Shown here: piece after piece, positions 34,601 to 41,822 of the stretch | Layout: every line of letters starts with the position of its first letter | How positions within the stretch are numbered: the stretch's first letter is position 1 | Source: Chryseobacterium phosphatilyticum | GTDB taxonomy: Bacteria; Bacteroidota; Bacteroidia; Flavobacteriales; Weeksellaceae | Assembly (NCBI RefSeq): GCF_002899825.2 | Contig: NZ_PPED02000001.1 | Location: forward strand, 248,001-312,000 | DNA length: 64,000 nucleotides | Direction of reading: 5' to 3' | Made by a program: the position numbers and the translations under genes | Notes under the pieces: generated by a model | The model's input: the letters and a program-made list of their open reading frames with translations, nothing else | Database searches by the model: none | What the model was told of the DNA's origin: nothing

Positions 34601-34930
34601 GCCGGGATAAAATATAAGACCAAGAGACAATCATTCTTATTCGGATCAATTACATTTTATGCTGAAGCGACCCTTTCTGTTAAAACAGGATTTACATTGT
34701 CAGGAGCAATAAAAGCTGATGATAAAGGGTTTTATCTGGATCCTCTTTTAACATTCCATGGAATAACAGTAAAAGGTTCGTTGGAAATGGGTTATATTGC
34801 TGAGAATTATGATGGAGGTGAATATTCATCAGGAAAAACATCTGCGGAGTTTGAATTGGTTCTGATGCATGAGTATGAAGGAAGTTTTGAAAATTCTAAG
34901 GGAGAGAAAATCCAATTTTATTTAACATAG
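31655..34930 (+). CDS. Giant T6SS cargo protein, candidate novel toxin
   Basis: A 1091-residue protein without signal peptide. Residues about 30-165 are charged coiled coil (EEEKKKILDRIDLLNKEKEK), followed by an Ig-like domain (IQPGSKVELHVYTERMYG, near 248-280) and a second beta domain to about 540. A second Lys/Glu/Gln-rich coiled coil spans about 665-760. The last 280 residues are beta-rich, with alternating hydrophobic strands and a Gly/Ala-rich hydrophobic helix (ARGIITLVDMGAAIGIAPEI). I recognise no enzyme motif. Position after the PAAR-like gene and before a lipoprotein suggests a toxin, perhaps membrane-inserting; a structural scaffold is the alternative. Confidence 0.6.
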   Translation: MEINKTKLTAIILPPGNTNFNEQYRALTIQEGQKFTVSVKEYEEEKKKILDRIDLLNKEKEKIESDLKIESDRLLNEAKKRHNEGGKWLKMEKHNGQEATHVQVSLDENIRIAREKADRIKKPKDSELKKQQTALDALEKTCKSIVWAWHLARSRSSKPNGRNETLDPGAVQPNMTLDRHIYGGGFVWIEPFWEKGKPTGSPQNGIYIHTDSVNPKVNIAEWYGFDSTGFPKKINAPIQPGSKVELHVYTERMYGQNIGIELKINGEILKANTYSRNNKSDNSSTAKQEVTESENLFQTEVEIYDYSDSNSIKPPPGAITGVLVDNMGNDKDGKTEKTENVQKAVLTLYIDPIWCIGRNGLINIIPTVVFKDKRFDLNQFPLYILSNASPNITIPESGNKPVFVDNVETNFEAFHHCRYDIVKGSYTKLDERENNEPLEITIFNSKTDAGKNDLFMPVIAGNKQARRNVKITVDSNTTECTYAGDKIKDHTSKVFDLSQIQQAIVVEKSTRVDEQLVFSRNEFKIEILSANFGKEEEGHGDTNDDNEINASHTTGKGGVKGLIGMSRSSKSTIFKDERKIGRYPNSDREIVLDIGFEYGNGSAASLLKYIWPTRKTALQNYPVLLHTCAYPQKTLNIGVYPDIKWILQFAYDCDPEKFQEMRGEAYDKYLVRKEKLADKYKPEKIDERIAKIDGDLENAKANLQAAKKKEDKTKARKLIAKLEQKKNKQQAQTRKYNKESTKSKQQYRKDRPDLFSFKDNISSGLSDLVLSLNVEYDRPGEAVEISASYQRYVDIVKQLIDIKNTVELILDGKKKSKKKLDKKYKEINEKAAAENLAKLGDALKGRPLLSIDVIPPSLAILGSWYAENPKEKNIDQVGIVGEIQVMAEPLIGGELTFDFLALAQKAHPVARGIITLVDMGAAIGIAPEITLDLVASGQLEIEGKLRYNSASKTSNLNQESLSKDSEDDSPLTVKGVFSLELTAGIKYKTKRQSFLFGSITFYAEATLSVKTGFTLSGAIKADDKGFYLDPLLTFHGITVKGSLEMGYIAENYDGGEYSSGKTSAEFELVLMHEYEGSFENSKGEKIQFYLT

Positions 34931-34932
34931 TT

Positions 34933-35919
34933 ATGAAAAATTTAATATTTATTTTACTAGCGACATCTTTAACCGCATGCGGACAGAAAAAAAATGAAAA
35001 TATGAAAACATCTCAGGACATTTATACAATCGAAAAAGAAATAAAACATTTTGATAATCAACCTCATTACGGAGCTTACATTTCTACTAATAATTGTTCT
35101 TTTGATATTTTGATTAATGGAATGCCGGTTATAAAATATATGGATACCTCCGGAAGCGGATTGTCAGGATCCTATTTTCCTTTGAATTGGAATATAGCTA
35201 CAAAAGGAAGTCAGAAGATAACGATTAAGTTGCGCCCGGGATTCAATCAGAATACTAATGTCCTGAATGAAACTTTACATGCTAATTCCGGGGTTCAGAT
35301 TAAGATTGTAAAATCCATGACCAATAAAGATGGAAGTCTGGGGGATGAAGAAGAAGTTAAAAATTATATTACTCCTCAAAAAGAATTTGAAAATAAAAAG
35401 GTAGCATCTTATGATGGTCTCAAGTCTTTTGAAGATCAGTTCACTTTCAACGCCGAAGTTCCCTATAGTATTAATAATTTGGAAACAGCAGAGGTCCTAG
35501 TTACTAAAGATGAGCAAAAATTAAAAAAATTAGAAAGTGAAGTTGTTGCAAAATATAATGAAATAAGAAATATTTATATGCAGGGGACTAAGGACGATCT
35601 TGCCAGTCTCAACTATAATAAAGAAAAAAGAGTCGCTCAGCAATTATATCTTTCCGATAAAGATATAAAAGAAAGGTGGGATAATGATTATCAGTTCAGA
35701 ACAGACTCTAACCTTGAGTTTTTTGATTTGAAACCTATTGAAAATTATAAAATGACTTTTTATGCTGATGGTAAAATTGTCTGTCTTGAGAAAATAAACA
35801 ATGAAAAATCAGCACTTTGGGGTGGTTTTAAAAAGAAAGATAAAGACGTTGTTACAACCACTTATATTTCCTTGTATTTATACCGTCCTAAAAACAGTAA
35901 TAAACTTGAAATTTATTAG
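34933..35919 (+). CDS. Lipoprotein, candidate immunity to the giant cargo protein
   Basis: A 328-residue lipoprotein with lipobox LTACG at C16. The mature protein is mixed beta and coiled helix (KDEQKLKKLESEVVAKYNEIRN) and belongs to no family I know. It starts 2 bp after the stop of the giant cargo gene, so the two are surely co-translated. A periplasm-facing lipoprotein encoded right after a toxin is a classic immunity arrangement. This is inference from position and export signal. Confidence 0.6.
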   Translation: MKNLIFILLATSLTACGQKKNENMKTSQDIYTIEKEIKHFDNQPHYGAYISTNNCSFDILINGMPVIKYMDTSGSGLSGSYFPLNWNIATKGSQKITIKLRPGFNQNTNVLNETLHANSGVQIKIVKSMTNKDGSLGDEEEVKNYITPQKEFENKKVASYDGLKSFEDQFTFNAEVPYSINNLETAEVLVTKDEQKLKKLESEVVAKYNEIRNIYMQGTKDDLASLNYNKEKRVAQQLYLSDKDIKERWDNDYQFRTDSNLEFFDLKPIENYKMTFYADGKIVCLEKINNEKSALWGGFKKKDKDVVTTTYISLYLYRPKNSNKLEIY

Positions 35920-35934
35920 ATGAAATAAAGAATA

Positions 35935-36060
35935 TTAATGAACATTTCCTTATTTATCTAGAAGGAAAATGAGAAAGGGGAAAAAAATAAGTTTATGTCT
36001 ATTTATTTTTTCTGTGCATTATTGGTATTCACCTTATTTCCCTTTTTTATAACTTATATA
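35935..36060 (+). pseudogene. Decayed copy of part of the downstream membrane-protein gene
   Basis: This stretch aligns with 36329-36454 at roughly 80% identity, sharing for example GGAAAATGAGAAAG and TTTATTTTTTCTGTGCATTA. It has no intact frame. It is a partial tandem duplicate of the 207-residue membrane protein gene that has lost its ends. Confidence 0.8.
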
Positions 36061-36120
36061 GATATGCTGTTATATATTCCAAAAGGAACACAAAGCCTGC
36101 AAATTATCAGATAAATACAG

Positions 36121-36744
36121 ATGCCTAATAAAAAGCTGCAAAACGACCTCAAAAAAATTCAGGAACAATACCAGGAAAACAAAGGAAAAGCCATGCCTTT
36201 GACCCGCCCTACGCTGATGCAAATGGGAATTAATTTCCTATGGGCTGTTTTTAATACGTATATGTTTCTGGAAAATAAAACTGTTGAGAAATCTTCATTT
36301 TTCAATTTTTGGGTAATGTTTTTTTTATTGCTGATGAATATTCCTTTGTTTATCTATAAGGAAAATGAGAAAGAGAGTAAAAATAGGTTTGTGGCTGTTT
36401 ATTTTTTCTGTGCATTATTAGTATTCACTTTATTTCCCTTTTTCATATCATATAATCTGGCAATGGTGTTTACCGTGGCTTCATGGCTGCCCAATTATAT
36501 TTATTCATATTCTATAAAAGATAAGAAGACTATAGATAGTTTAAAGGGAAATACGGGATGCTTTACCCTCTTTTGGTTGGGACTATTGGTGATGAGCATC
36601 ATTATAAGTATTTCGGGGCACTCTTTAGGGACCGAAGTATTTCCAAAGGGATACAATTACGGATATCTTATTAATATATTGTATAATCTATTTTTTATAG
36701 TATCAATTTATTACTCAGATCGGTATCGAAATATGTCTGTTTGA
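36121..36744 (+). CDS. Multi-TM membrane protein, candidate immunity protein
   Basis: A 207-residue protein with a charged N-terminus (about 30 residues) and five or so hydrophobic segments (near 34-52, 60-78, 90-108, 112-125, 147-165 and 180-198). I recognise no family. It lies in the downstream tail of the Vgr island beside a decayed partial copy of itself, which suggests repeated duplication and loss as seen for immunity genes. Function unknown. Confidence 0.55.
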   Translation: MPNKKLQNDLKKIQEQYQENKGKAMPLTRPTLMQMGINFLWAVFNTYMFLENKTVEKSSFFNFWVMFFLLLMNIPLFIYKENEKESKNRFVAVYFFCALLVFTLFPFFISYNLAMVFTVASWLPNYIYSYSIKDKKTIDSLKGNTGCFTLFWLGLLVMSIIISISGHSLGTEVFPKGYNYGYLINILYNLFFIVSIYYSDRYRNMSV

Positions 36745-36776
36745 AAATAGTAAAGGTGCAAACCCTTAATCATAAT

Positions 36777-37184
36777 ATGGCTTATAATACTAATCAAGAT
36801 GGCTGCGCATCCGTTTCTATTTTAATCGTTGCAATTGCTCTATTAATTGGAAATGTTTTATTTCATACTCAGGAAAGCTATGTGATCAATTATTTTGGTC
36901 AATCCTATGAAGGAGATATTGTATCTGTAGATAGTATCCATACCGGATATGGCAAGTATAGATTTGAGTATAAAGTAAAACTTCAGAATGCCGGATCAAT
37001 AAAAATAACGGAAGGTAACTTCAAAAGAAAAACTCATGAAGCCTGACAGCATGTCAAAGTGAAAACTTATAAAGGAAAATCAGAATTTAAGATTCAGGCT
37101 CCCAATATATATATTACATTGGTTTTGGCCGGGCTTTTAGTATTTTTTGTTAAGGCTTATTTTGTTTTTAGAAAAACAGATTAG
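36777..37184 (+). pseudogene. DUF3592-like membrane protein gene broken by an in-frame TGA
   Basis: The frame from ATG 36777 encodes one TM helix and an extracytoplasmic beta domain (GQSYEGDIVSVDSIHTGYGK), then meets TGA at 37044-37046. The same frame continues with QHVKVKTYKGKSEFKIQ and a second TM helix (IYITLVLAGLLVFFVKAYFVF), ending at TAG 37182-37184. A TM, beta domain, TM layout is the DUF3592 pattern of the next gene. It is thus a once-intact gene with a point nonsense mutation, or a sequencing error. An alternative TTG start at 36741 overlaps the previous stop. Confidence 0.75.
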
Positions 37185-37217
37185 AAGGGAGGTTCAAATT
37201 TTAAATGTATCCAACAA

Positions 37218-37616
37218 ATGATCATAAAAAAAACTTTTGCAGCTATTATCCTGTTATTAGGAGCTTTTATCCTATTTGCAATGTATAAATCTTCTTTGCC
37301 TATCATCTATGGAACTAAGGTGAAAGCAAATATCATTGGTGTAGACAGTGCGAAGAGTAGGAGGTTTACCTATGTGTATTATCCTGTTATTCAATTGGAT
37401 CATAATAATCATCGCATTAGATTCACGGATGATAGTAGTAGCGTTGATAAAAATATCAAAAAGTCTGAGATAATGGTATATTATGATCCTCATTATGGCC
37501 TAAGTCAAGGATTTACAGTAGTGACAACTACTTTTTTAATTATTGGACTATTAATGTTTATGCTTGGAATATTAGCCTTGTTCACTCTTTTAAAATTTAA
37601 AGTTGATCGGAAATAA
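37218..37616 (+). CDS. DUF3592-type two-TM membrane protein
   Basis: A 132-residue protein: TM helix at about 5-23, an extracytoplasmic beta domain with TKVKANIIGVDSAKSRRFTYVYYPVIQLDH and the VYYDPHYG segment, and a second TM helix at about 98-122. This is the DUF3592 layout. It is paralogous in plan to the broken gene upstream and, in part, to the one downstream. Function is unknown; clustering at the end of a T6SS cargo island suggests immunity or envelope protection. Confidence 0.65.
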   Translation: MIIKKTFAAIILLLGAFILFAMYKSSLPIIYGTKVKANIIGVDSAKSRRFTYVYYPVIQLDHNNHRIRFTDDSSSVDKNIKKSEIMVYYDPHYGLSQGFTVVTTTFLIIGLLMFMLGILALFTLLKFKVDRK

Positions 37617-37622
37617 ATAATC

Positions 37623-38411
37623 ATGTTTGGAAATCATATTAAAGAGTATCAATCAATTTATATAAGCATTATTACGATGCTTATTATCCTGTTCCTTTCT
37701 TATCGATGGTGGATTAAAGAAAAGAAGCTCAAAAGCTTATTTAAACTCATCATCATCGCAGTAATAGGCTTTATTTTTTATAAAGTAGTCATCTTAGTTG
37801 TGTCAGTAAGTGTATATCTGGCTAATACGGCTAAAGATCATCTATTTCCTGAAACAAAGAATGCTATTGTTATAGATTATAAAAAAGAACAAAACCGACG
37901 CAAGAAAGGAGCGTTATTCTATCCGGTTGTTACCTATGTGAATGAAGCAGGACATACAACAACAGCTACCGTTGATACCGGATTTGCATATTCAATGGCT
38001 CCCAAACTTCAGGAAACAGTAAAAATCGTTACGAATGATAGCAATGATGAGGTAAGGCTTATTACCGATGTGAAAACGATGCTGATGGTGGGAGAGGGGT
38101 TGTTTGTTTTCCTGGCAATACTAATTTTAGTGGGAATCACAGAGTATGCCCTTGCTTTGCGTACTGATTATCTTCAGGCATTTGGCCTTGTCAGTGTTTT
38201 TTATATTGTCATTCCTCTGATGATCATTGGAGCAGGGTATTTCTTTGGCAGCTCAGCATATAATTATTACTTAAAGAATAATGTTTCAAGCCGTTTCTGG
38301 ATTCATATCTCTATTGCTGCAGGATGTATTCTTTTCATGATAGGCTATGCCAATATGTTGAAGGAGCAGTTTCGTAAGAGAACCGGAAAAAAGAAAAATT
38401 CAAAAAAATAA
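37623..38411 (+). CDS. DUF3592-like membrane protein with additional helices
   Basis: A 262-residue protein with two N-terminal TM helices (about 14-30 and 39-67), a beta domain (NAIVIDYKKEQNRRKKGALF, then YPVVTYVNEAGHTTTATVDTG) and three more TM helices to about 250. The beta domain matches the DUF3592-like core of the two preceding genes, with the characteristic YPVVxYxxxxG strand. It ends in a basic tail. It starts 6 bp after its neighbour, so the genes are co-transcribed. Confidence 0.6.
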   Translation: MFGNHIKEYQSIYISIITMLIILFLSYRWWIKEKKLKSLFKLIIIAVIGFIFYKVVILVVSVSVYLANTAKDHLFPETKNAIVIDYKKEQNRRKKGALFYPVVTYVNEAGHTTTATVDTGFAYSMAPKLQETVKIVTNDSNDEVRLITDVKTMLMVGEGLFVFLAILILVGITEYALALRTDYLQAFGLVSVFYIVIPLMIIGAGYFFGSSAYNYYLKNNVSSRFWIHISIAAGCILFMIGYANMLKEQFRKRTGKKKNSKK

Positions 38412-38428
38412 ACGATATCAGATCAATT

Positions 38429-38662
38429 TCAAAGCGCTTTAAACACTTCAATGATTGCTTCAATAAGCCCTTTTTCTATAGAGTTATCTGACGTATTGTC
38501 CGGCAACATTGCCCGTAAGTTTCCTTCATCATCCCGCTCAAAAATCACTTCAACACCATTGACATCAACATAAAATTTGTAACCATAGGTAAAGGTGGCA
38601 AGACGCCCATTAAAAAGATATTCCTGACCTTTATAGGTTACGGGGATTTCAAATTCTTCCAT
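38429..38662 (-). CDS. Small conserved hypothetical protein
   Basis: A 77-residue soluble protein, beta-rich at the start (EFEIPVTYKGQEYLFNGRLATF, then YGYKFYVDVNGVEVIFERDDEGN) and ending in a helix. Composition and length resemble small flavobacterial conserved proteins without assigned role. It lies convergent to the Vgr island, 17 bp from its last stop. A -7 element on the minus strand at 38766-38773 supports it as a real gene with a leader of about 100 nt. Confidence 0.65.
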   Translation of the reverse strand: MEEFEIPVTYKGQEYLFNGRLATFTYGYKFYVDVNGVEVIFERDDEGNLRAMLPDNTSDNSIEKGLIEAIIEVFKAL

Positions 38663-38765
38663 TAAATTTTATTTATTGCTCAATTATAAGAAAAGGACTA
38701 AAATTCTGCATTAAATCACTTGATAAAACTACAGTGCCTCGGCTGGTGAAAAGGCTTTTAGCGCC

Positions 38766-38773
38766 CAAATATA
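38766..38773 (-). promoter_or_regulatory. -7 element for the 77-residue protein gene
   Basis: On the minus strand TATATTTG matches TAnnTTTG. A second match, TACATTTG, lies farther upstream at 38855-38862. Confidence 0.45.
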
Positions 38774-38958
38774 CAACCTTATTGTGATTTTTTGCAACCT
38801 GTATTTTTCAAATCCTATAAGTTTAAGACTGTACTCTTTTGTTCTTTGGGGTGACAAATGTATCATGATTCGCTCTGCTGAGAAGGTTAAGTTCTTCAGT
38901 TTTCAGGGGTAAAAGCGGGGTAATATCTCTGCAAGTGCATTGTTTAAACGAAAATTTG

Positions 38959-39030
38959 CAGCCTCACCAGGGATCGAACCTGGATCTAAAGTTTAGGAAA
39001 CTCTTATTCTATCCATTGAACTATGAGGCC
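38959..39030 (-). tRNA. tRNA-Arg (anticodon CCT)
   Basis: On the minus strand the sequence folds as a standard cloverleaf. The acceptor GGCCTCA pairs with TGAGGCT, with G1-U72 as wobble. The D-stem is GTTC/GAAT. The anticodon loop TTCCTAA has a 5-bp stem AGAGT/ACTTT, and the T-arm is CCAGG-TTCGATC-CCTGG. The anticodon CCT reads AGG arginine codons. The 3' CCA is not encoded. It is the first stable RNA after the Vgr island. Confidence 0.92.
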
Positions 39031-39192
39031 TTTAAAAAATAAATGTACATATAATTTTTGTTGAATGATGCTTTTAAAAATAAGATGATGCAAAAGATCT
39101 TTGTTAAAAAAGAGATATAGAATAAAAGAACCTGCTCTTTAGGAGCAGATTCAGTAGATAAAACATCTCATTTTTTTAATTAGACAACAATA

Positions 39193-39229
39193 AAAAGCAC
39201 AGCCGACAATGCTGTGCTTAAATTTTTAT
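39193..39229 (-). terminator. Terminator-like hairpin
   Basis: AAGCACAGC (39195-39203) and GCTGTGCTT (39211-39219) are perfect 9-bp arms. The minus-strand tail TTTTTATTG is the better T run, so it may end transcripts from the lipoprotein hydrolase gene. Confidence 0.6.
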
Positions 39230-39357
39230 TTCAAATTTAATTGCAATTTCAATAGTAGTAAGAAAAGCAAATAAAGTTTCCACTTCGATTATTATTACAT
39301 AGTAAATGTAGCGATATTTTTAATACGTTGTATGAATTTAATGTTAAAATTCACAAG

Positions 39358-39431
39358 TTATCCACATTTTATTGTGGATAAGTCTGTAAAACCAATGAAG
39401 ATGGGCGTTTTGAGACATCTCGTTATTCACA
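39358..39431. promoter_or_regulatory. Cluster of three DnaA-box matches
   Basis: A perfect TTATCCACA is at 39358-39366, its perfect inverted copy TGTGGATAA at 39373-39381 (6-bp spacer), and the permitted variant TTATTCACA at 39423-39431. Consensus DnaA boxes are TTATNCACA. I noticed no other such box in the window. Confidence 0.6.
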
Positions 39432-39472
39432 TTCATACCATTGTCTATTATTATTGTATAAAAAATAGAAAA

Positions 39473-40246
39473 CTATGATTCTTTAAGATATTTCAGAACA
39501 AAATCATTGAGTGTCTTTTTTTCCTCTTCGCTGCCCTTATTATCCATGTGTCCATGATTGATAGAGGTAGGCTGTATGGTTATCTTATACTTTCTCTGCT
39601 CCTCTTCATTGGGTAAGACACCTTCATCAGCGGGATAATCATTGGAACGCAAAGAATAAATTTTAGGAATAGAGGTTCTTGGAAGAAGCATTCTGCGGTT
39701 ATCCATAGTAATAATTTTGTACACCAGATGAGGATGTTGATGAGCAAATAACGCGGTCATGTCGCCACCATTAGAGTGTCCGATGATAGTCAGATGTTTG
39801 TAATCAAGATCAGGTTGTGTTTTCTTAAGCTCATTTAAAACAAACAAAATAGTATCAGAACCACTTTGCCAGAAAGGTCTTCTCACCAACTGTAAATTTC
39901 CCTCCGTGGGCAAAGGCATATCTGTAGCAAGCTCATGTTGAATACTTACTGTATAAAATCCTTTTGAAGCTAATTTATTGGTTAAATATGAATACACAAA
40001 GTAGTCCCCACCTTTATTAAAGCCATATCCATGATTGAAAATAATTACCTGCTGATTGGGGATTTTTGGCTTTGCCTGAGGTTTATAAATAGCAATGGGA
40101 ATTTTGCGACCCCTGCTTTGATCAAAAAGTGTTAAAGTATCCAGTTTCACCTGATAATTATCGACCGTGGTCATATTTTTCTCTACTGAACAAGCAATAA
40201 GAAGTGGGAGAAGGGGAAGGAGATAGATTATTTTTTTATAATACAT
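39473..40246 (-). CDS. Alpha/beta hydrolase lipoprotein
   Basis: About 257 residues. The start at 40246 gives a lipoprotein signal MYYKKIIYLLPLLPLLIAC with lipobox C19. A longer frame from 40426 would prefix 60 residues of unrelated sequence overlapping the bacteriocin-like gene. The catalytic layout is an oxyanion region IFNHGYGFNKGGDYF, nucleophile serine in IGHSNGGD and the histidine in INHGHMDNKG. It probably hydrolyses esters in the periplasm; the substrate is unknown. Confidence 0.82.
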   Translation of the reverse strand: MYYKKIIYLLPLLPLLIACSVEKNMTTVDNYQVKLDTLTLFDQSRGRKIPIAIYKPQAKPKIPNQQVIIFNHGYGFNKGGDYFVYSYLTNKLASKGFYTVSIQHELATDMPLPTEGNLQLVRRPFWQSGSDTILFVLNELKKTQPDLDYKHLTIIGHSNGGDMTALFAHQHPHLVYKIITMDNRRMLLPRTSIPKIYSLRSNDYPADEGVLPNEEEQRKYKITIQPTSINHGHMDNKGSEEEKKTLNDFVLKYLKES

Positions 40247-40334
40247 AATTAAGATGAGCTTATCACAAAAATCTGAATTTTCTGTGAGATAAACAGCTTG
40301 TAAAATAATTTTATGCATTGATGTTTTGGAGTTA

Positions 40335-40361
40335 TAAAAAAGAGCAGCCAAAAGCCGCTCT
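40335..40361 (-). terminator. Terminator of the bacteriocin-like gene
   Basis: On the minus strand AGAGCGGC and GCTGCTCT form a stem with one mismatch, followed by TTTTTTATAAC. Confidence 0.7.
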
Positions 40362-40386
40362 GGAATATCTCTGATACAATGTAGTA

Positions 40387-40617
40387 TTAATATACACATC
40401 CGCATCCTGTTTCCCATGGCATGCAATCACGCATGGGCTCATGGCAGCCACCACCTGGATTGCTGCCGCCTGTAGATCTGTAGCAGATTCCTCCACTGCA
40501 ATAATATGATCCCGTAACAGCAGGGCAATTACCGTCAATGTCACAGTCTGCATAAGCATAATCACCACCACTAATCAATATCAGGTGGCTTCTTTTTAAT
40601 TTTTTTAAATTCTTCAT
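40387..40617 (-). CDS. Cys-rich double-glycine peptide (bacteriocin-like)
   Basis: A 76-residue peptide. The first 18 residues (MKNLKKLKRSHLILISGG) have the form of a double-glycine leader common to 'bacteriocin-like' peptides of Chryseobacterium, with cleavage expected after GG. The core has eight cysteines (CDIDGNC, YYCSGGICY, GGGCHEPMRDCMPWETGCGC) plus many glycines, suited to disulphides or RiPP-type modification. No peptidase-transporter or modifying enzyme is adjacent. It is followed by its own terminator. Whether the product is antibacterial, a signal or structural is not known. Confidence 0.7.
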   Translation of the reverse strand: MKNLKKLKRSHLILISGGDYAYADCDIDGNCPAVTGSYYCSGGICYRSTGGSNPGGGCHEPMRDCMPWETGCGCVY

Positions 40618-40670
40618 AGTTATTGATTTTTAATATTTTGTATTTGTTTTTAGAATGACTGTATACTTGT

Positions 40671-41780
40671 TTATTTTACAGAATAGAAAAAGGATCTGAG
40701 TTCATCAGCAAAAACTTTAGGGAGTTCAAGGGCTGCAAAATGCCCGCCTTCATCCATATTTTTAAAGCTGACAACATTAACGAAACGCTCTGCCCATTCT
40801 TTTGGGAATTGCGCCTCACGAGGGAATACGGCAATACCGGCAGGAACATTACTTTTTTTAAGAGGCTCACCCCCGCTCCATAACGCAGCAGCATCTTCCT
40901 TATACATTTTTGCGGATGAGCCAATGGTTTGGGTTACCCAATAAATCATGATATTGGTAAGAATTTCGTCTTTTCCTCCCATTGCTTTCTCTATTAATTC
41001 AGGGGGAGTGCCTGCATTGATAAAACTAATAATCCATGCGGCAAGCCCTACAGGTGAATCATTTAAGCCATATGCCAGTGATTGCGGCTTGGTAGACTGA
41101 ACCATAGCATAAGCTCCCTCACTATACCACCATTGTTGTACAAACTGGGCAAATTTCTTTTCATCCCCGCTCATACTTTCAGGATCTTCCTGACCCATTG
41201 GGTATCCTGCATCCGTAAGGTGAATAGCTTCTATCGTATCAGGGTATTTTGAAGCGAGAGCTTTTACAACTCCCATTCCTATATCGCCTCCTGCGGCACA
41301 AAAATTTTTATATCCCAGAATTTCTGTCATCAGTTTTTTCCACAGATCGGCTACAGCTTCACTACTGATGGCTTTCTTATCAGAAAATCCAAAACCCGGA
41401 ATAGAAGGAATTATAAGGTCAAAACTCTGTTCCCCTTCTGTAAGTAAAGGAATAATCTTATGAAAACGATAATAAGAGTCTGGCCAGCCGTGGGTCAGAA
41501 TCAAAGGTTTTGGATTGGGGCCTTTTCCTTTTATATATTGAAAATGAATTGAAATACCATCTATGAGTACGGTATATTGAGGATATTGATTCAGTTGTTG
41601 TTCATATTTCCTCCATTCATACTCATTTTCCCAATAATTGGTGAGTTCTTTCAGGTACTTTTCGTTGGTGCCATAATGCCAGTCTGAGCCTTCAGCTTCT
41701 CCTGGCCATCGGGTATTCCGGATGCGGTTTTTCAAATCGGAGATCACCGATTCGGGAATGTTAACAGTAAATGGTTCCAT
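40671..41780 (-). CDS. Epoxide hydrolase family protein (EHN type)
   Basis: A 369-residue alpha/beta hydrolase. It begins with the epoxide hydrolase N-terminal domain (FTVNIPESVISDLKNRIRNT, then RWPGEAEGSDWHYG). The core has the oxyanion HGWPDSYYRF, the probable nucleophile aspartate in AAGGDIGMGV, and the catalytic histidine in EGGHFAALELP. It opens epoxides to diols, possibly for detoxification. Its promoter -7 element is precisely flanked by the inverted repeat at 41823-41844, which suggests tight repression. Confidence 0.88.
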   Translation of the reverse strand: MEPFTVNIPESVISDLKNRIRNTRWPGEAEGSDWHYGTNEKYLKELTNYWENEYEWRKYEQQLNQYPQYTVLIDGISIHFQYIKGKGPNPKPLILTHGWPDSYYRFHKIIPLLTEGEQSFDLIIPSIPGFGFSDKKAISSEAVADLWKKLMTEILGYKNFCAAGGDIGMGVVKALASKYPDTIEAIHLTDAGYPMGQEDPESMSGDEKKFAQFVQQWWYSEGAYAMVQSTKPQSLAYGLNDSPVGLAAWIISFINAGTPPELIEKAMGGKDEILTNIMIYWVTQTIGSSAKMYKEDAAALWSGGEPLKKSNVPAGIAVFPREAQFPKEWAERFVNVVSFKNMDEGGHFAALELPKVFADELRSFFYSVK

Positions 41781-41822
41781 AATAATATATTGTATTGGTG
41801 TAAGTCAATTTTTTATAATGGG

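Larger units (their letters stand above)
39031..39472. other. Intergenic region with DnaA-box cluster
   Basis: About 440 bp without a gene, between tRNA-Arg and the lipoprotein hydrolase stop. It holds a small CTGCTC/GAGCAG hairpin at 39132-39148, a stronger hairpin at 39193-39229, an AT-rich segment and three DnaA-box matches at 39358-39431. Confidence 0.6.

Noticed and set aside
26147..38411. Prophage origin for the Vgr island
   Set aside because: No capsid, terminase, integrase or lysis genes; Vgr plus DUF4280 is typical of type VI secretion.
39358..39431. Firm annotation as oriC
   Set aside because: Only three boxes, no origin-linked genes, and gene orientation opposite to that expected; kept as a hypothesis only.
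39473..40426. Longer start for the lipoprotein hydrolase
   Set aside because: The extra 60 residues overlap the bacteriocin-like gene and hide a perfect lipoprotein signal starting at 40246.
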